Assembly (NCBI RefSeq): GCF_000426525.1
Contig: NZ_AUFN01000011.1
Location: forward strand, 496,001 to 560,000
Direction of reading: 5' to 3'
DNA length: 64,000 nt
Source of the DNA: Nocardioides alkalitolerans DSM 16699
GTDB taxonomy: Bacteria; Actinomycetota; Actinomycetes; Propionibacteriales; Nocardioidaceae
In this document: piece after piece, positions 43,306 through 51,228 of the stretch
Numbering within the stretch: position 1 is the first letter of the stretch
Layout of the letters: the number at the start of each line of letters is the position of its first letter
Notes under the pieces: model-generated
The model's input: only the letters and a program-made list of their open reading frames with translations
What the model was told of the DNA's origin: nothing
Databases searched by the model: none
Translations under genes and position numbers: made by a program

Positions 43306-43656
43306 TCAGGGGGAGGGCGGTCGGTGGGCGGCCATCATCTCGTCGGCCAGCTCCATGCACCGCAGGCGGGCCGGGGAGAAGTCGTAGGGCATCTTGCCCA
43401 CGGCCTCGAACGCGCTCATGGACCCGTGCCCCGTGCCGCGTTCCCCACCGGCGCCGACGGCGCCGTCGTCGCCCTCGGTGAGGGGGTGCAGCGCCTCCCA
43501 GTCGTCGAAGGGCGCCTCGTCGGCGCGCGCCAGGCCGGTGTCCTCGATGACGGCGTGCAGCGACGTCTCGAAGGTGGCCCGCTCGGCCGCCACCCGGGCC
43601 ACGCGGGGGTCGTCGACGGCGACCGTGTCGTCGAGCGTCCCCTCGGCGGTCCACAT
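43306..43656 (-). CDS. Hypothetical protein
   Basis: A 116-residue acidic protein with no recognised domain, signal peptide or membrane segment. It has a helical N-terminal half (RVARVAAERATFETSLHAVIED) and a C-terminal half with a KMPYDFSPARLRCMELADEM segment. It starts at an ATG four bases after the stop of the methyltransferase gene, which supports it as the third gene of that operon. Codon position GC bias fits a real gene in this frame. Confidence 0.62.
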   Translation of the reverse strand: MWTAEGTLDDTVAVDDPRVARVAAERATFETSLHAVIEDTGLARADEAPFDDWEALHPLTEGDDGAVGAGGERGTGHGSMSAFEAVGKMPYDFSPARLRCMELADEMMAAHRPPSP

Positions 43657-43660
43657 GACG

Positions 43661-44344
43661 TCACGGGAGGTGCACGTCCGTGCTCCCCGGCCGGCGCCCG
43701 CGCTGCGCGAGCACGTACCCCTGGGGAGTGCGCTCGGGGGCGACGGGGTCGCGCCGTACGCGCTCGACCACCGCGAAGCCGGCCGCCTCGAGGTCGCGCA
43801 CGACCGCGTCGAGGTCGAGGCGGTAGGCGACCAGCGCGACGTCGTGACCGTACGGCCGCTGCAGCTCGACGCCCTCGTCGGCGCCCGTCTGGAAGGCGAG
43901 CAGGAGCCAGCCGCCGGGGGCGAGGGCGTCGTACGCGCTCACCAGGGCGGCGGGGCGCTCTGCCGGGGGAGTGTGGATGAGGGAGTACCAGCCGAGCAGC
44001 CCGCCGAGCGACCCCGCGGTGACACCGGGCGACGACCACGAGCCCACGGCGAACGCCAGGCCGGGGAAGCGGCGGCGGGCCTCGGCGAGCATCCCGGTCG
44101 ACGGGTCGCAGCCGACGACCTCGACGCCCGGCGCGCGCAACGCGAGGTAGGCCGTTACGCGCCCCGGTCCGCACCCCAGGTCGAGGACCCGCGGCGGCAG
44201 CCCGGCCCCGTCCACCCGCGCCACGAACGCGTCCAGCCACGCCCGGTCGGCGGGCTTGGCCGCGAGCTCGTCGGAGTCGTCCATCAGCAGGCGGGCGTAG
44301 TCGGCGGCCACCGCGTCGTACGCGGCCCGGGGATCAGCGTCCAC
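43661..44344 (-). CDS. SAM-dependent methyltransferase
   Basis: A 227-residue class I methyltransferase. The SAM-binding motif I VLDLGCGPGR is at about residues 53-62, the acidic end of strand 2 is VVGCDPS, and a GGWLLLAFQ segment marks the later strands. The substrate is unknown. The start is the GTG at 44344, which overlaps the upstream cobalamin-binding-like gene by 11 bases; in-frame codons further upstream belong to that gene. Confidence 0.88.
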   Translation of the reverse strand: MDADPRAAYDAVAADYARLLMDDSDELAAKPADRAWLDAFVARVDGAGLPPRVLDLGCGPGRVTAYLALRAPGVEVVGCDPSTGMLAEARRRFPGLAFAVGSWSSPGVTAGSLGGLLGWYSLIHTPPAERPAALVSAYDALAPGGWLLLAFQTGADEGVELQRPYGHDVALVAYRLDLDAVVRDLEAAGFAVVERVRRDPVAPERTPQGYVLAQRGRRPGSTDVHLP

Positions 44345-45209
44345 CCGTCCACCCCGCCAGCACCGCGGCGAGCTCCTCGACCCCGTCGACGATCCGCGGG
44401 CCCGGGCGCGCCCAGTGGCCGTCGGCGTCGACCGCGTGCACGAGGGCGCCGGCGGGCAGGCGGCCGGCCGCGACCAGGGCGTCGGCCTGGGCCTGGGCGC
44501 CCGCGCGGTCGTAGCCGCACGGCGCGACGACGACGACGTCCGGGCGGCACCCCTCCACCGCCGACCAGGGCACCCGCGTGCTCGTCGCGCCGGCCTCGCC
44601 CAGCACGCACTCGCCACCGGCGAGCCCGACCATCTCCGGGATCCAGTGGCCGGGGGCGTACGGCGGGTCCGTCCACTCGAGCACCAGCACCCGCGGCCGC
44701 ACCCACCCCGCGGCGACCCGCGCGGCCACGTCGCGTCGTACGACGTCGAGGCGCGCCTCGAGCGAGGCCACGAGCGCGTCCGCGGCCGGGAGCCGGTCCG
44801 TCGCCCGCCCCAGCAGCCGGACCGACGCGAGCACCTCGGCGACGGTGTGCGGGTCCACGGTCAGCACGTCGGCGGTGCAGCCCAGGAACGTGAGCGCGTC
44901 GTCCACGACCGACACGTCGACGGCGCACACCGCGCAGAGGTCCTGGGTGACGACGAGGTCGGCGTCGAGGCCGGCGAGCGCGTCGGAGTCGAGCCGGTAG
45001 AGGTCCTCGCCGCGGGCGAGGGCGGCCGCGACGTACGTGTCGATCTCGACCGGCGACAGCCCCGACGGCATCGCGGAGGTCGACACGACCCGTCGCTCGC
45101 GCGCCTGCGCCGGGTGGTCGCACTCGAAGGTGACCCCGACGACCTCGTCGCCCGCGCCGAGGGCGAACAGCATCTCGGTGGTCGAGGGGAGCAGGGAGAC
45201 GATGCGCAT
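44334..45209 (-). CDS. BtuF-like cobalamin-binding domain protein without signal peptide
   Basis: A 291-residue protein of the helical-backbone metal receptor family (periplasmic_binding_2), with RIVSLLPSTTEMLFALGAGDEVVGVT at the N-terminus and the family landmark PSGLSPVEID. It begins directly with the domain: no signal peptide or lipobox, and no permease or ATPase gene nearby. It is therefore probably cytoplasmic and not part of a classical importer. The ligand could be a corrinoid or an iron chelate. A leaderless-type promoter fixes the start. Confidence 0.85.
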   Translation of the reverse strand: MRIVSLLPSTTEMLFALGAGDEVVGVTFECDHPAQARERRVVSTSAMPSGLSPVEIDTYVAAALARGEDLYRLDSDALAGLDADLVVTQDLCAVCAVDVSVVDDALTFLGCTADVLTVDPHTVAEVLASVRLLGRATDRLPAADALVASLEARLDVVRRDVAARVAAGWVRPRVLVLEWTDPPYAPGHWIPEMVGLAGGECVLGEAGATSTRVPWSAVEGCRPDVVVVAPCGYDRAGAQAQADALVAAGRLPAGALVHAVDADGHWARPGPRIVDGVEELAAVLAGWTGGR

Positions 45210-45215
45210 CCGCCG

Positions 45216-45221
45216 AACCTA
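45216..45221 (-). promoter_or_regulatory. Leaderless-type -10 box of the BtuF-like gene
   Basis: TAGGTT on the minus strand, 6 bases before the ATG at 45209. It is only 8 bases from the -10 box of the divergent peptidase gene. Confidence 0.6.
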
Positions 45222-45229
45222 CGCCCCCG

Positions 45230-45235
45230 TAGGGT
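45230..45235 (+). promoter_or_regulatory. Leaderless-type -10 box of the S9 peptidase gene
   Basis: TAGGGT, 7 bases before the GTG at 45243. Confidence 0.6.
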
Positions 45236-45242
45236 CGGGAGC

Positions 45243-47366
45243 GTGACGTCCTCGACCGCCGCCCCCGACCCGCACGAGTGGCTCGAGGAGGTGACCGGTG
45301 ACGACGCGCTCGCCTGGGTGCGGGAGCGCAACGCCGAGGCCGACGCCGCGATCGCCGCGACGCCGGGCTTCGCCGCCACGCAGGCGGCCGTGCGCGAGGT
45401 GCTCGACTCCGACGACCGGATCCCGCTCGTCGCGAAGGCCGGCGACTGGTTCTACAACGTCTGGCGCGACGCCGCCCACGAGCGCGGCCTCTGGCGTCGT
45501 ACGACGCTCGCCTCCTACCGCACCGACACCCCCGAGTGGGAGGTGCTCATCGACCTCGACGAGCTCAGCCGCACCGAGGACGAGCAGTGGGTGTGGCACG
45601 GCGCCCAGGTGCTGCGCACCGGACCGCTCGCGTTCCGCCGCGTGCTGGTCACCCTGTCGAAGGGCGGCTCGGACGCCGACGTCACCCGCGAGTTCGACCT
45701 CGAGACCCGCAGCTGGGTGCCGGCCGAGCAGGGCGGCTTCGTGCGCCCCGAGGGCAAGGGCGGCGTCACCTGGGTCGACGAGGACACCCTGCTCGTCGCC
45801 ACCGACACGGGCCCCGACTCCGTCACGAGCTCCGGCTACGCCCGCCTCGCCCGCCGCTGGCACCGGGGCCAGGCCCTCACCGAGGCCGAGGTGGTCTACG
45901 AGGCCGGCGCCGACGACATGGCGGTCGGGGTCGGCCACGACACGACGCCCGGCTTCGAGCGCTCCTACGTCTACCGGATGGTCGCGTTCTACAGCTCGCA
46001 GACCTTCTTGCTCACGGGACCCTCGGGGACGGACGACGACTCCGGGCTGACCCACGTCGACGTGCCCGACAGCGCCGAGCCCGCCGTGTGGCGCGACCGC
46101 CTGCTGGTGCACCTGCGTGACGAGTGGACCCCGCGGGCGGGCGGCCCGACGTACGCCGCCGGCACGCTGCTCGTCACCGACCTCGATGCCCACCTCGCGG
46201 GCGAGGGCACCTTCGAGCCGCTCTTCACGCCCACCGCCAGCGCCTCGCTCGCGGGCTGGACCCGCACCCGGCGCCGGCTGGTGCTCGTCGTGCTCGACGA
46301 CGTCGCCCACCGCGTCGAGGTGCTGACGCCGCCCGCCGGGGGCGACGCGGCCCTCGGAGGAACGGGCGGCTGGGCCCGCGACGAGCTGAGCGGGCTCCCG
46401 CCGTACGCCTCGGTGGGCGTGCGGCCCGTCGACGCCGTCGACGACGGGCCCGACGGCGACCTCGTCTGGCTCGACGTCAGCGGCTACCTCACGCCGCCGA
46501 CCCTGGCGCTCTGCGACCTCGGCCCGAGCGGCGCCCCCGCCGCGCCGACGCCCGTCAAGGAGAGCCCGGGCTACTTCGACACCTCCACCCACGAGGTCAC
46601 CCAGCGCTTCGCCACCTCGGCCGACGGCACCCGCGTGCCCTACTTCCTCGTCGCCCCGCGGGACGCGGAGGGGCCCGTGCCGACCCTGCTCTACGGCTAC
46701 GGCGGGTTCGAGATCTCGCTGACCCCGGCCTACTCCGGCAGCACCGGTCGTGCCTGGCTCTCCCGGGGCCACGCCTACGCGGTCGCCAACATCCGGGGCG
46801 GGGGCGAGTACGGCCCGGCCTGGCACCAGGCGGCCCTGCGGGAGAACCGCCACAGGGCCTACGAGGACTTCGCCGCGGTCGCCGAGGACCTCGCCGCGAG
46901 CGGGCTCACCGACGCGGACCACCTCGGCATCATGGGCGGCTCCAACGGAGGCCTGCTCGTCGGCAACATGCTGGTGCGCTACCCGGAGCTGTTCGGGGCG
47001 GTCGTGTGCACCGTGCCGCTGCTCGACATGCTGCGCTACACGAAGCTGCTCGCGGGCGCGTCGTGGATGGCGGAGTACGGCGACCCCGACGACCCGGCCG
47101 ACCGCCCGTTCGTCGAGCAGATCTCGGCCTACCACCGGGTGGCGGAGGGCACGACGTACCCCGCCGTGCTGCTCACGACCTCCACCCGCGACGACCGGGT
47201 GCACCCCGGCCACGCGCGCAAGATGGCGGCCCGGCTGGCGGAGGTCGGGGCCGACGTCACCTACTGGGAGAACGTCGAGGGCGGCCACGGCGGCGCGTCC
47301 ACGAACGCCCAGGCGGCCTACAAGTCGGCCCTGGAGTGGGAGTTCCTGGCGGCCCGCCTGGCCTGA
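45243..47366 (+). CDS. S9 family prolyl oligopeptidase
   Basis: A 707-residue serine peptidase. The N-terminal part starts like the family (DPHEWLEEVTGDDALAWVRERN) and then forms a beta-propeller. The catalytic alpha/beta-hydrolase domain has MGGSNGGLL with nucleophile S567, an aspartate near 651 in STRDDRVHPGHA, and a histidine near 682 in EGGHGG. No signal peptide is present, so it is cytosolic and cleaves short peptides after proline or basic residues. The GTG at 45243 is the best start; the frame is open for 276 codons upstream but there it runs antisense to other genes. Confidence 0.93.
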   Translation: MTSSTAAPDPHEWLEEVTGDDALAWVRERNAEADAAIAATPGFAATQAAVREVLDSDDRIPLVAKAGDWFYNVWRDAAHERGLWRRTTLASYRTDTPEWEVLIDLDELSRTEDEQWVWHGAQVLRTGPLAFRRVLVTLSKGGSDADVTREFDLETRSWVPAEQGGFVRPEGKGGVTWVDEDTLLVATDTGPDSVTSSGYARLARRWHRGQALTEAEVVYEAGADDMAVGVGHDTTPGFERSYVYRMVAFYSSQTFLLTGPSGTDDDSGLTHVDVPDSAEPAVWRDRLLVHLRDEWTPRAGGPTYAAGTLLVTDLDAHLAGEGTFEPLFTPTASASLAGWTRTRRRLVLVVLDDVAHRVEVLTPPAGGDAALGGTGGWARDELSGLPPYASVGVRPVDAVDDGPDGDLVWLDVSGYLTPPTLALCDLGPSGAPAAPTPVKESPGYFDTSTHEVTQRFATSADGTRVPYFLVAPRDAEGPVPTLLYGYGGFEISLTPAYSGSTGRAWLSRGHAYAVANIRGGGEYGPAWHQAALRENRHRAYEDFAAVAEDLAASGLTDADHLGIMGGSNGGLLVGNMLVRYPELFGAVVCTVPLLDMLRYTKLLAGASWMAEYGDPDDPADRPFVEQISAYHRVAEGTTYPAVLLTTSTRDDRVHPGHARKMAARLAEVGADVTYWENVEGGHGGASTNAQAAYKSALEWEFLAARLA

Positions 47367-47382
47367 GCCCGCCGGGTGGGCG

Positions 47383-47790
47383 TCAGCCGAGCTCGCGCAG
47401 CTCGCTGATCGCCGTCCGGGTGCTGTTCGCCCAGGCGGCGAACTCCTCCTCGTCGAGGGCGTCCGCACGCACGTCGTACAGCTCGGAGGTCGAGCGGCCC
47501 GCGAGGGTGCGGTCGGCCTGCGCGACGACCCAGGCGATGCGCTCGGGCGTGAGGGCCTCGGCGAACGCCTCGAGGTCGACGTCGGTGAGCTCCTCCGACG
47601 GGTCGTGGGCCTCGAGGGCCACGAGCGCCAGCTCGACGAGGGCGAGGGCGAACTGGCCGCCATCGACCTCGAGGTAGTCGGCCTCGAAGGCCCACCCGAG
47701 GGTGTCGAACGAGAACGTGCCGTCCTCGATCTCACCGATCAGGTCGGCCGCGCTGTCGTTGTCGAACGGCCCGTCGCCCCACGCACCCAT
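47383..47790 (-). CDS. DUF4259 domain protein
   Basis: A 135-residue acidic protein starting MGAWGDGPFDNDSAADLIGE, the hallmark start of the DUF4259 family. The rest is helical, with ALTPERIAWVVAQADRTL and a C-terminal EEFAAWANSTRTAISEL segment. Function is unknown. A CAGAGT hexamer seven bases before the ATG may be a weak leaderless-type promoter. It converges with the peptidase gene, only 16 bases apart. Confidence 0.88.
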   Translation of the reverse strand: MGAWGDGPFDNDSAADLIGEIEDGTFSFDTLGWAFEADYLEVDGGQFALALVELALVALEAHDPSEELTDVDLEAFAEALTPERIAWVVAQADRTLAGRSTSELYDVRADALDEEEFAAWANSTRTAISELRELG

Positions 47791-47857
47791 GGCCGGAACT
47801 CTGGCACAACGGCGCGGCCCGTTCCAAGCGGTCGGCGCGGTCGTGGCGCCGTGTGGC

Positions 47858-49267
47858 TCAGCTCTCCGTCGGGGCGAAGCCCGGCAGCGACTCGACCAGG
47901 ATCTGGCGGAACGGGGCCTCGGCCTCGAGCTGGCTGAGCACGCCCACGGCCGCGAGCCAGGTGCGGTGGATGAGCAGGTACGACGGGGGCAGGTTGAGCT
48001 TGAGCGCCACCGTGTACGCCGGGTCCTTGGGGTTGCTGACCCGCTCGGCCTGCGTGCGCAGCCAGGACCGCGTGAACCGGAACCGGTCGGTGAGCGTGGG
48101 CTCGACGAACGGGGCGAGGTAGTCGAAGAGCAGGTCGGGGTCGACCCGGGTCCGCTCCTTGATGAAGCCCTCGTCGCGCAGGCCCTGCTCGAGGCTGGAG
48201 CGGTCGGCGTCGCCGGCGACCCGGATGAGGGTGCCCATGGCCTCGGGCAGCTCGCCCTCGGGCAACCGGGCCACGGCGCCGAAGTCGAGCACGCCCAGCC
48301 GGCCGGGGGTGCCGTCCGCGTTCGGCATCGTGCGGAAGTTGCCGGGGTGCGGGTCGGCGTGGAGCATCCCCGTGCGCGCGGGGCCGTCGAAGAGGAACCG
48401 CACGAGCAGCTCGCCGTAGTGGTCGCGCTCCTCGGGGGTGCCGTCGGCGATGACCTGGGCGAGCGAGCCGGTGCTGTCGAGCCACTCGGTGACCAGCACC
48501 TTGGGGGACTGGGCCACGACCTTCGGCACGAAGAAGTGCTCGTCGTCGACGTAGGCCTCGGCGTACGCCGTCTGCGCGGCCGCCTCGAGGCCGTAGTCGA
48601 GCTCCTCCGCCATGCGGTCCTGGAGCTCGACCACGATCGCCTTGACGTCGACGCCGGGCATGATCGGGGCGATCGTGCGGGCGAGGCGACCGATCTGGCG
48701 CAGGTCGGAGGCGATGGCGTCGGCGGCGCCCGGGTACTGCACCTTGACCGCCACCTCGCGCTCCGGGCTGGCGGGGTCGTCCGGGTCGTCGACCCAGCGG
48801 CCCTTGTGCACCTGGCCGATGGACGCGGCCGCGGTCGGCCCGCCGTCGAACCAGACGAGGTGGCGACGCCAGTCGACCCCGGCCGAGCCGAGCTCGGCGT
48901 CGAGCACGGCCCGCACCTCGCTGGTCGGCATCGGGGGCGCTGCATCCTGCAGCTTGGTCAGCTCGCCGCGGTAGGCCGCCATCTGGTCCTCGGGGAGCGC
49001 CGCCTCCATGACGGAGAGCATCTGCCCGAACTTCATGGCCCCGCCCTTGAGCTGGCCCAGCGTGCGGAAGACCTGCTCGGCCGTCCGCTGCTGGATCTCC
49101 GCCGTCACGAGCTCGGCGGGCCGACCGCCGAGCCGCTTGCCGAGACCGACGGCGCTGCGGCCCGCGAAGCCCAGCGGCAGCGCGGCCAGCCGTGCGGTCC
49201 GCGCCACGGTCTTGCGCGGCAGCTCGCGGCCCCGGTCGCCCCCGCGGCGGTCGCCCTCGTCGCTCAC
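47858..49267 (-). CDS. AarF/UbiB (ABC1) family atypical kinase
   Basis: A 469-residue protein with the family's signature KxGQ motif (GAMKFGQMLS, about residue 76-85), the Ala-rich ATP loop AAASIGQVHKG, the invariant lysine in VAVKVQYPG and the catalytic HADPHPGNF and LDFGAVARL motifs. UbiB-type proteins support isoprenoid-quinone metabolism or lipid homeostasis in many bacteria; this organism probably uses menaquinone, so the exact target is open. The GTG at 49267 is 13 bases after msrA, forming a two-gene operon. Confidence 0.92.
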   Translation of the reverse strand: MSDEGDRRGGDRGRELPRKTVARTARLAALPLGFAGRSAVGLGKRLGGRPAELVTAEIQQRTAEQVFRTLGQLKGGAMKFGQMLSVMEAALPEDQMAAYRGELTKLQDAAPPMPTSEVRAVLDAELGSAGVDWRRHLVWFDGGPTAAASIGQVHKGRWVDDPDDPASPEREVAVKVQYPGAADAIASDLRQIGRLARTIAPIMPGVDVKAIVVELQDRMAEELDYGLEAAAQTAYAEAYVDDEHFFVPKVVAQSPKVLVTEWLDSTGSLAQVIADGTPEERDHYGELLVRFLFDGPARTGMLHADPHPGNFRTMPNADGTPGRLGVLDFGAVARLPEGELPEAMGTLIRVAGDADRSSLEQGLRDEGFIKERTRVDPDLLFDYLAPFVEPTLTDRFRFTRSWLRTQAERVSNPKDPAYTVALKLNLPPSYLLIHRTWLAAVGVLSQLEAEAPFRQILVESLPGFAPTES

Positions 49268-49280
49268 GCGGCGGCCGGAC

Positions 49281-49937
49281 TCATGCGGTGGCCGGGAAGC
49301 GCACGCCGGTGTTCGCGTGGCAGCGGTAGCCGAAGGGGTTCTTCGCCAGGTACTGCTGGTGGGCCGGCTCGGCGTAGAAGTACTCGGTCGACGGGCGGAT
49401 CTCGGTCGTGATGTCGCCCAGGCGGCGCTGGCGCAGCTCCGCGCCGTACACCTCGGTCAGCTCCTTCGCCGTCGCCTCCTGCTCGGGCGTCGTGAAGTAG
49501 ATCGCCGAGCGGTACTGCGTGCCCACGTCGTTGCCCTGCTGCATGCCCTGCGTCGGGTCGTGCACCTCGAAGAAGGCCTTCACGAGGTCGGCGAAGCCGA
49601 TGACGGACGGGTCGAAGACGATGCGGACGGCCTCGGTGTGACCCGTGCGGCCGCTGCAGACCTCCTCGTACGACGGGTTCGGCGTGTAGCCGCCGGCGTA
49701 CCCGACCGACGTCGACCAGACGCCTTCCTTGGCCCAGTAGATCTCCTCGGCGCCCCAGAAGCAGCCCAGCCCGAAGACGGCCACCTCGAGGTGTGCGGGC
49801 ACGTCGCCCTCGCCGGGCGTCGCGACGATCGGGGTGCCCAGGACGGTGTGGTCGCCGAGCTCGAACCACGGCTCGGAGCGGCCGGCCAGCGCCTGGTCGG
49901 GGGCGGGCAGGGTGGTCTTGGTGCGGGATCCGAACAC
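49281..49937 (-). CDS. msrA: Peptide methionine sulfoxide reductase MsrA
   Basis: A 218-residue enzyme reducing the S-epimer of methionine sulfoxide. The catalytic cysteine is C59 in GLGCFWGAEE, followed by GYAGGYTPNPSYEEVCSGRTGHTEAV and the C-terminal HANTGVRFP. A resolving-type cysteine lies near the end (YRCHANTG). The N-terminal 45 residues extend beyond the minimal domain. The GTG at 49937 has GGAGG five bases upstream. Its promoter matches the SigR/SigH consensus, consistent with known oxidative control of msrA. Confidence 0.95.
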   Translation of the reverse strand: MFGSRTKTTLPAPDQALAGRSEPWFELGDHTVLGTPIVATPGEGDVPAHLEVAVFGLGCFWGAEEIYWAKEGVWSTSVGYAGGYTPNPSYEEVCSGRTGHTEAVRIVFDPSVIGFADLVKAFFEVHDPTQGMQQGNDVGTQYRSAIYFTTPEQEATAKELTEVYGAELRQRRLGDITTEIRPSTEYFYAEPAHQQYLAKNPFGYRCHANTGVRFPATA

Positions 49938-49977
49938 GGTTCCTCCACGATCTCGACGGACGACTTCCATCATCCCC

Positions 49978-50004
49978 AACACCCCAAGCGCCGGGAGCGT
50001 TCCC
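49978..50004 (-). promoter_or_regulatory. SigR/SigH-type ECF promoter of msrA
   Basis: On the minus strand GGGAAC (50004-49999) is followed after exactly 18 bases by GTT (49980-49978). This equals the consensus for SigR/SigH. Transcription would start near 49970, 33 bases before msrA. Confidence 0.65.
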
Positions 50005-50024
50005 GATGCGCGGATCCCCTTGCG

Positions 50025-50030
50025 TAGGCT
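50025..50030 (+). promoter_or_regulatory. Leaderless-type -10 box of metB
   Basis: TAGGCT, 7 bases before the GTG at 50038. Confidence 0.6.
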
Positions 50031-50037
50031 CGCCCGG

Positions 50038-51228
50038 GTGACCAGCGAGCAGGCATCCACCGAGCACGGCAAGCACGGCTTCGAGACGCGCGCCATCCAC
50101 GCGGGCTACGAGCCCGACCCGACGACCGGCGCGGTGATCCCGCCGATCTTCGCGACGTCGACCTACAAGCAGGACGGCGTGGGCGGCATGCGGGGCGGCT
50201 ACGAGTACAGCCGCTCGGGCAACCCCACGCGCACCGCGCTCGAGGGCAACATCGCCGCACTGGAGCAGGGGGAGCGCGGCTTCGCGTTCGCCTCCGGCCT
50301 CGCCGCCGAGGACACCCTGATCCGCGCCCTGACGCGGCCGGGCGACCACGTGGTCATCCCCGACGACGCGTACGGCGGCACCTACCGCCTCGTCGACAAG
50401 GTCGCCCAGCCGTGGGGCCTGGCGTACGACGCCGCCCCGGTCTCCGACGTCGACGCCGTGCGGGCGGCCATCCGTCCCGGCACGACGAAGCTGGTCTGGG
50501 TCGAGACGCCGACCAACCCGCTGCTCAACATCGGCGACATCGAGGCGCTCGCGGCCGTGGCCCACGAGGCCGGCGCCCTGCTCGTCGTCGACAACACGTT
50601 CGCCTCGTCCTACCTGCAGCAGCCGCTGACGCTCGGCGCCGACGTGGTCGTGCACTCGACCACGAAGTACGCCGGGGGCCACTCCGACGTGGTCGGCGGC
50701 GCGCTCGTGGTGCGCGACCTCGACCTGGCCGAGAAGCTCGCCTTCTTCCAGAACTCGATCGGCGGCGTCGCCGGCCCGTTCGACGCGTGGCTCGTCCTGC
50801 GCGGCCTCAAGACGCTGGCGCTGCGCATGGAGCGCCACAGCGACAACGCGGAGCGGGTCGTCGAGTTCCTCACCTCCCACCCGGGCGTCGAGCAGGTCAT
50901 CTACCCCGGCCTCGCCGAGCACCCGGGCCACGCCGTCGCCGCCCGCCAGATGAAGCGCTTCGGCGGCATCGTCTCGTTCCGCCTCAAGGCCGGCGAGCAG
51001 GCGGCGCTCGACGTCTGCGCGGCCACCGAGCTCTTCACGCTCGGCGAGTCCCTCGGCGGCGTCGAGTCGCTCATCGAGCACCCGGGCCGCATGACGCACG
51101 CCTCCGTCGTCGGCACCGACCTCGAGGTGCCCGCCGACCTCGTGCGCCTCAGCGTGGGCATCGAGACGGCCGACGACCTCGTCGCCGACCTCGACCAGGC
51201 GCTCGCGCAGGTGCTCGGCCGGGCGTGA
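50038..51228 (+). CDS. metB: Cystathionine gamma-synthase/lyase
   Basis: A 396-residue PLP enzyme of the Cys/Met metabolism family. The PLP lysine is K210 in VVHSTTKYAGGHSD, with the conserved SRSGNPTR and FASGLAAE segments upstream. Sequence alone does not separate synthase (metB) from gamma-lyase; in mycobacteria the equivalent gene near cbs and greA is called metB and has both activities. With cbs it can move sulfur between homocysteine and cysteine. The GTG at 50038 is supported by its promoter. It overlaps the next gene by four bases. Confidence 0.93.
   Translation: MTSEQASTEHGKHGFETRAIHAGYEPDPTTGAVIPPIFATSTYKQDGVGGMRGGYEYSRSGNPTRTALEGNIAALEQGERGFAFASGLAAEDTLIRALTRPGDHVVIPDDAYGGTYRLVDKVAQPWGLAYDAAPVSDVDAVRAAIRPGTTKLVWVETPTNPLLNIGDIEALAAVAHEAGALLVVDNTFASSYLQQPLTLGADVVVHSTTKYAGGHSDVVGGALVVRDLDLAEKLAFFQNSIGGVAGPFDAWLVLRGLKTLALRMERHSDNAERVVEFLTSHPGVEQVIYPGLAEHPGHAVAARQMKRFGGIVSFRLKAGEQAALDVCAATELFTLGESLGGVESLIEHPGRMTHASVVGTDLEVPADLVRLSVGIETADDLVADLDQALAQVLGRA

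Noticed and set aside
40436..43654. Open frame of over 1000 codons on the minus strand opposite the vWA and DJ-1 genes
   Set aside because: No domain is visible; it runs against genes with intact catalytic or metal-binding motifs.
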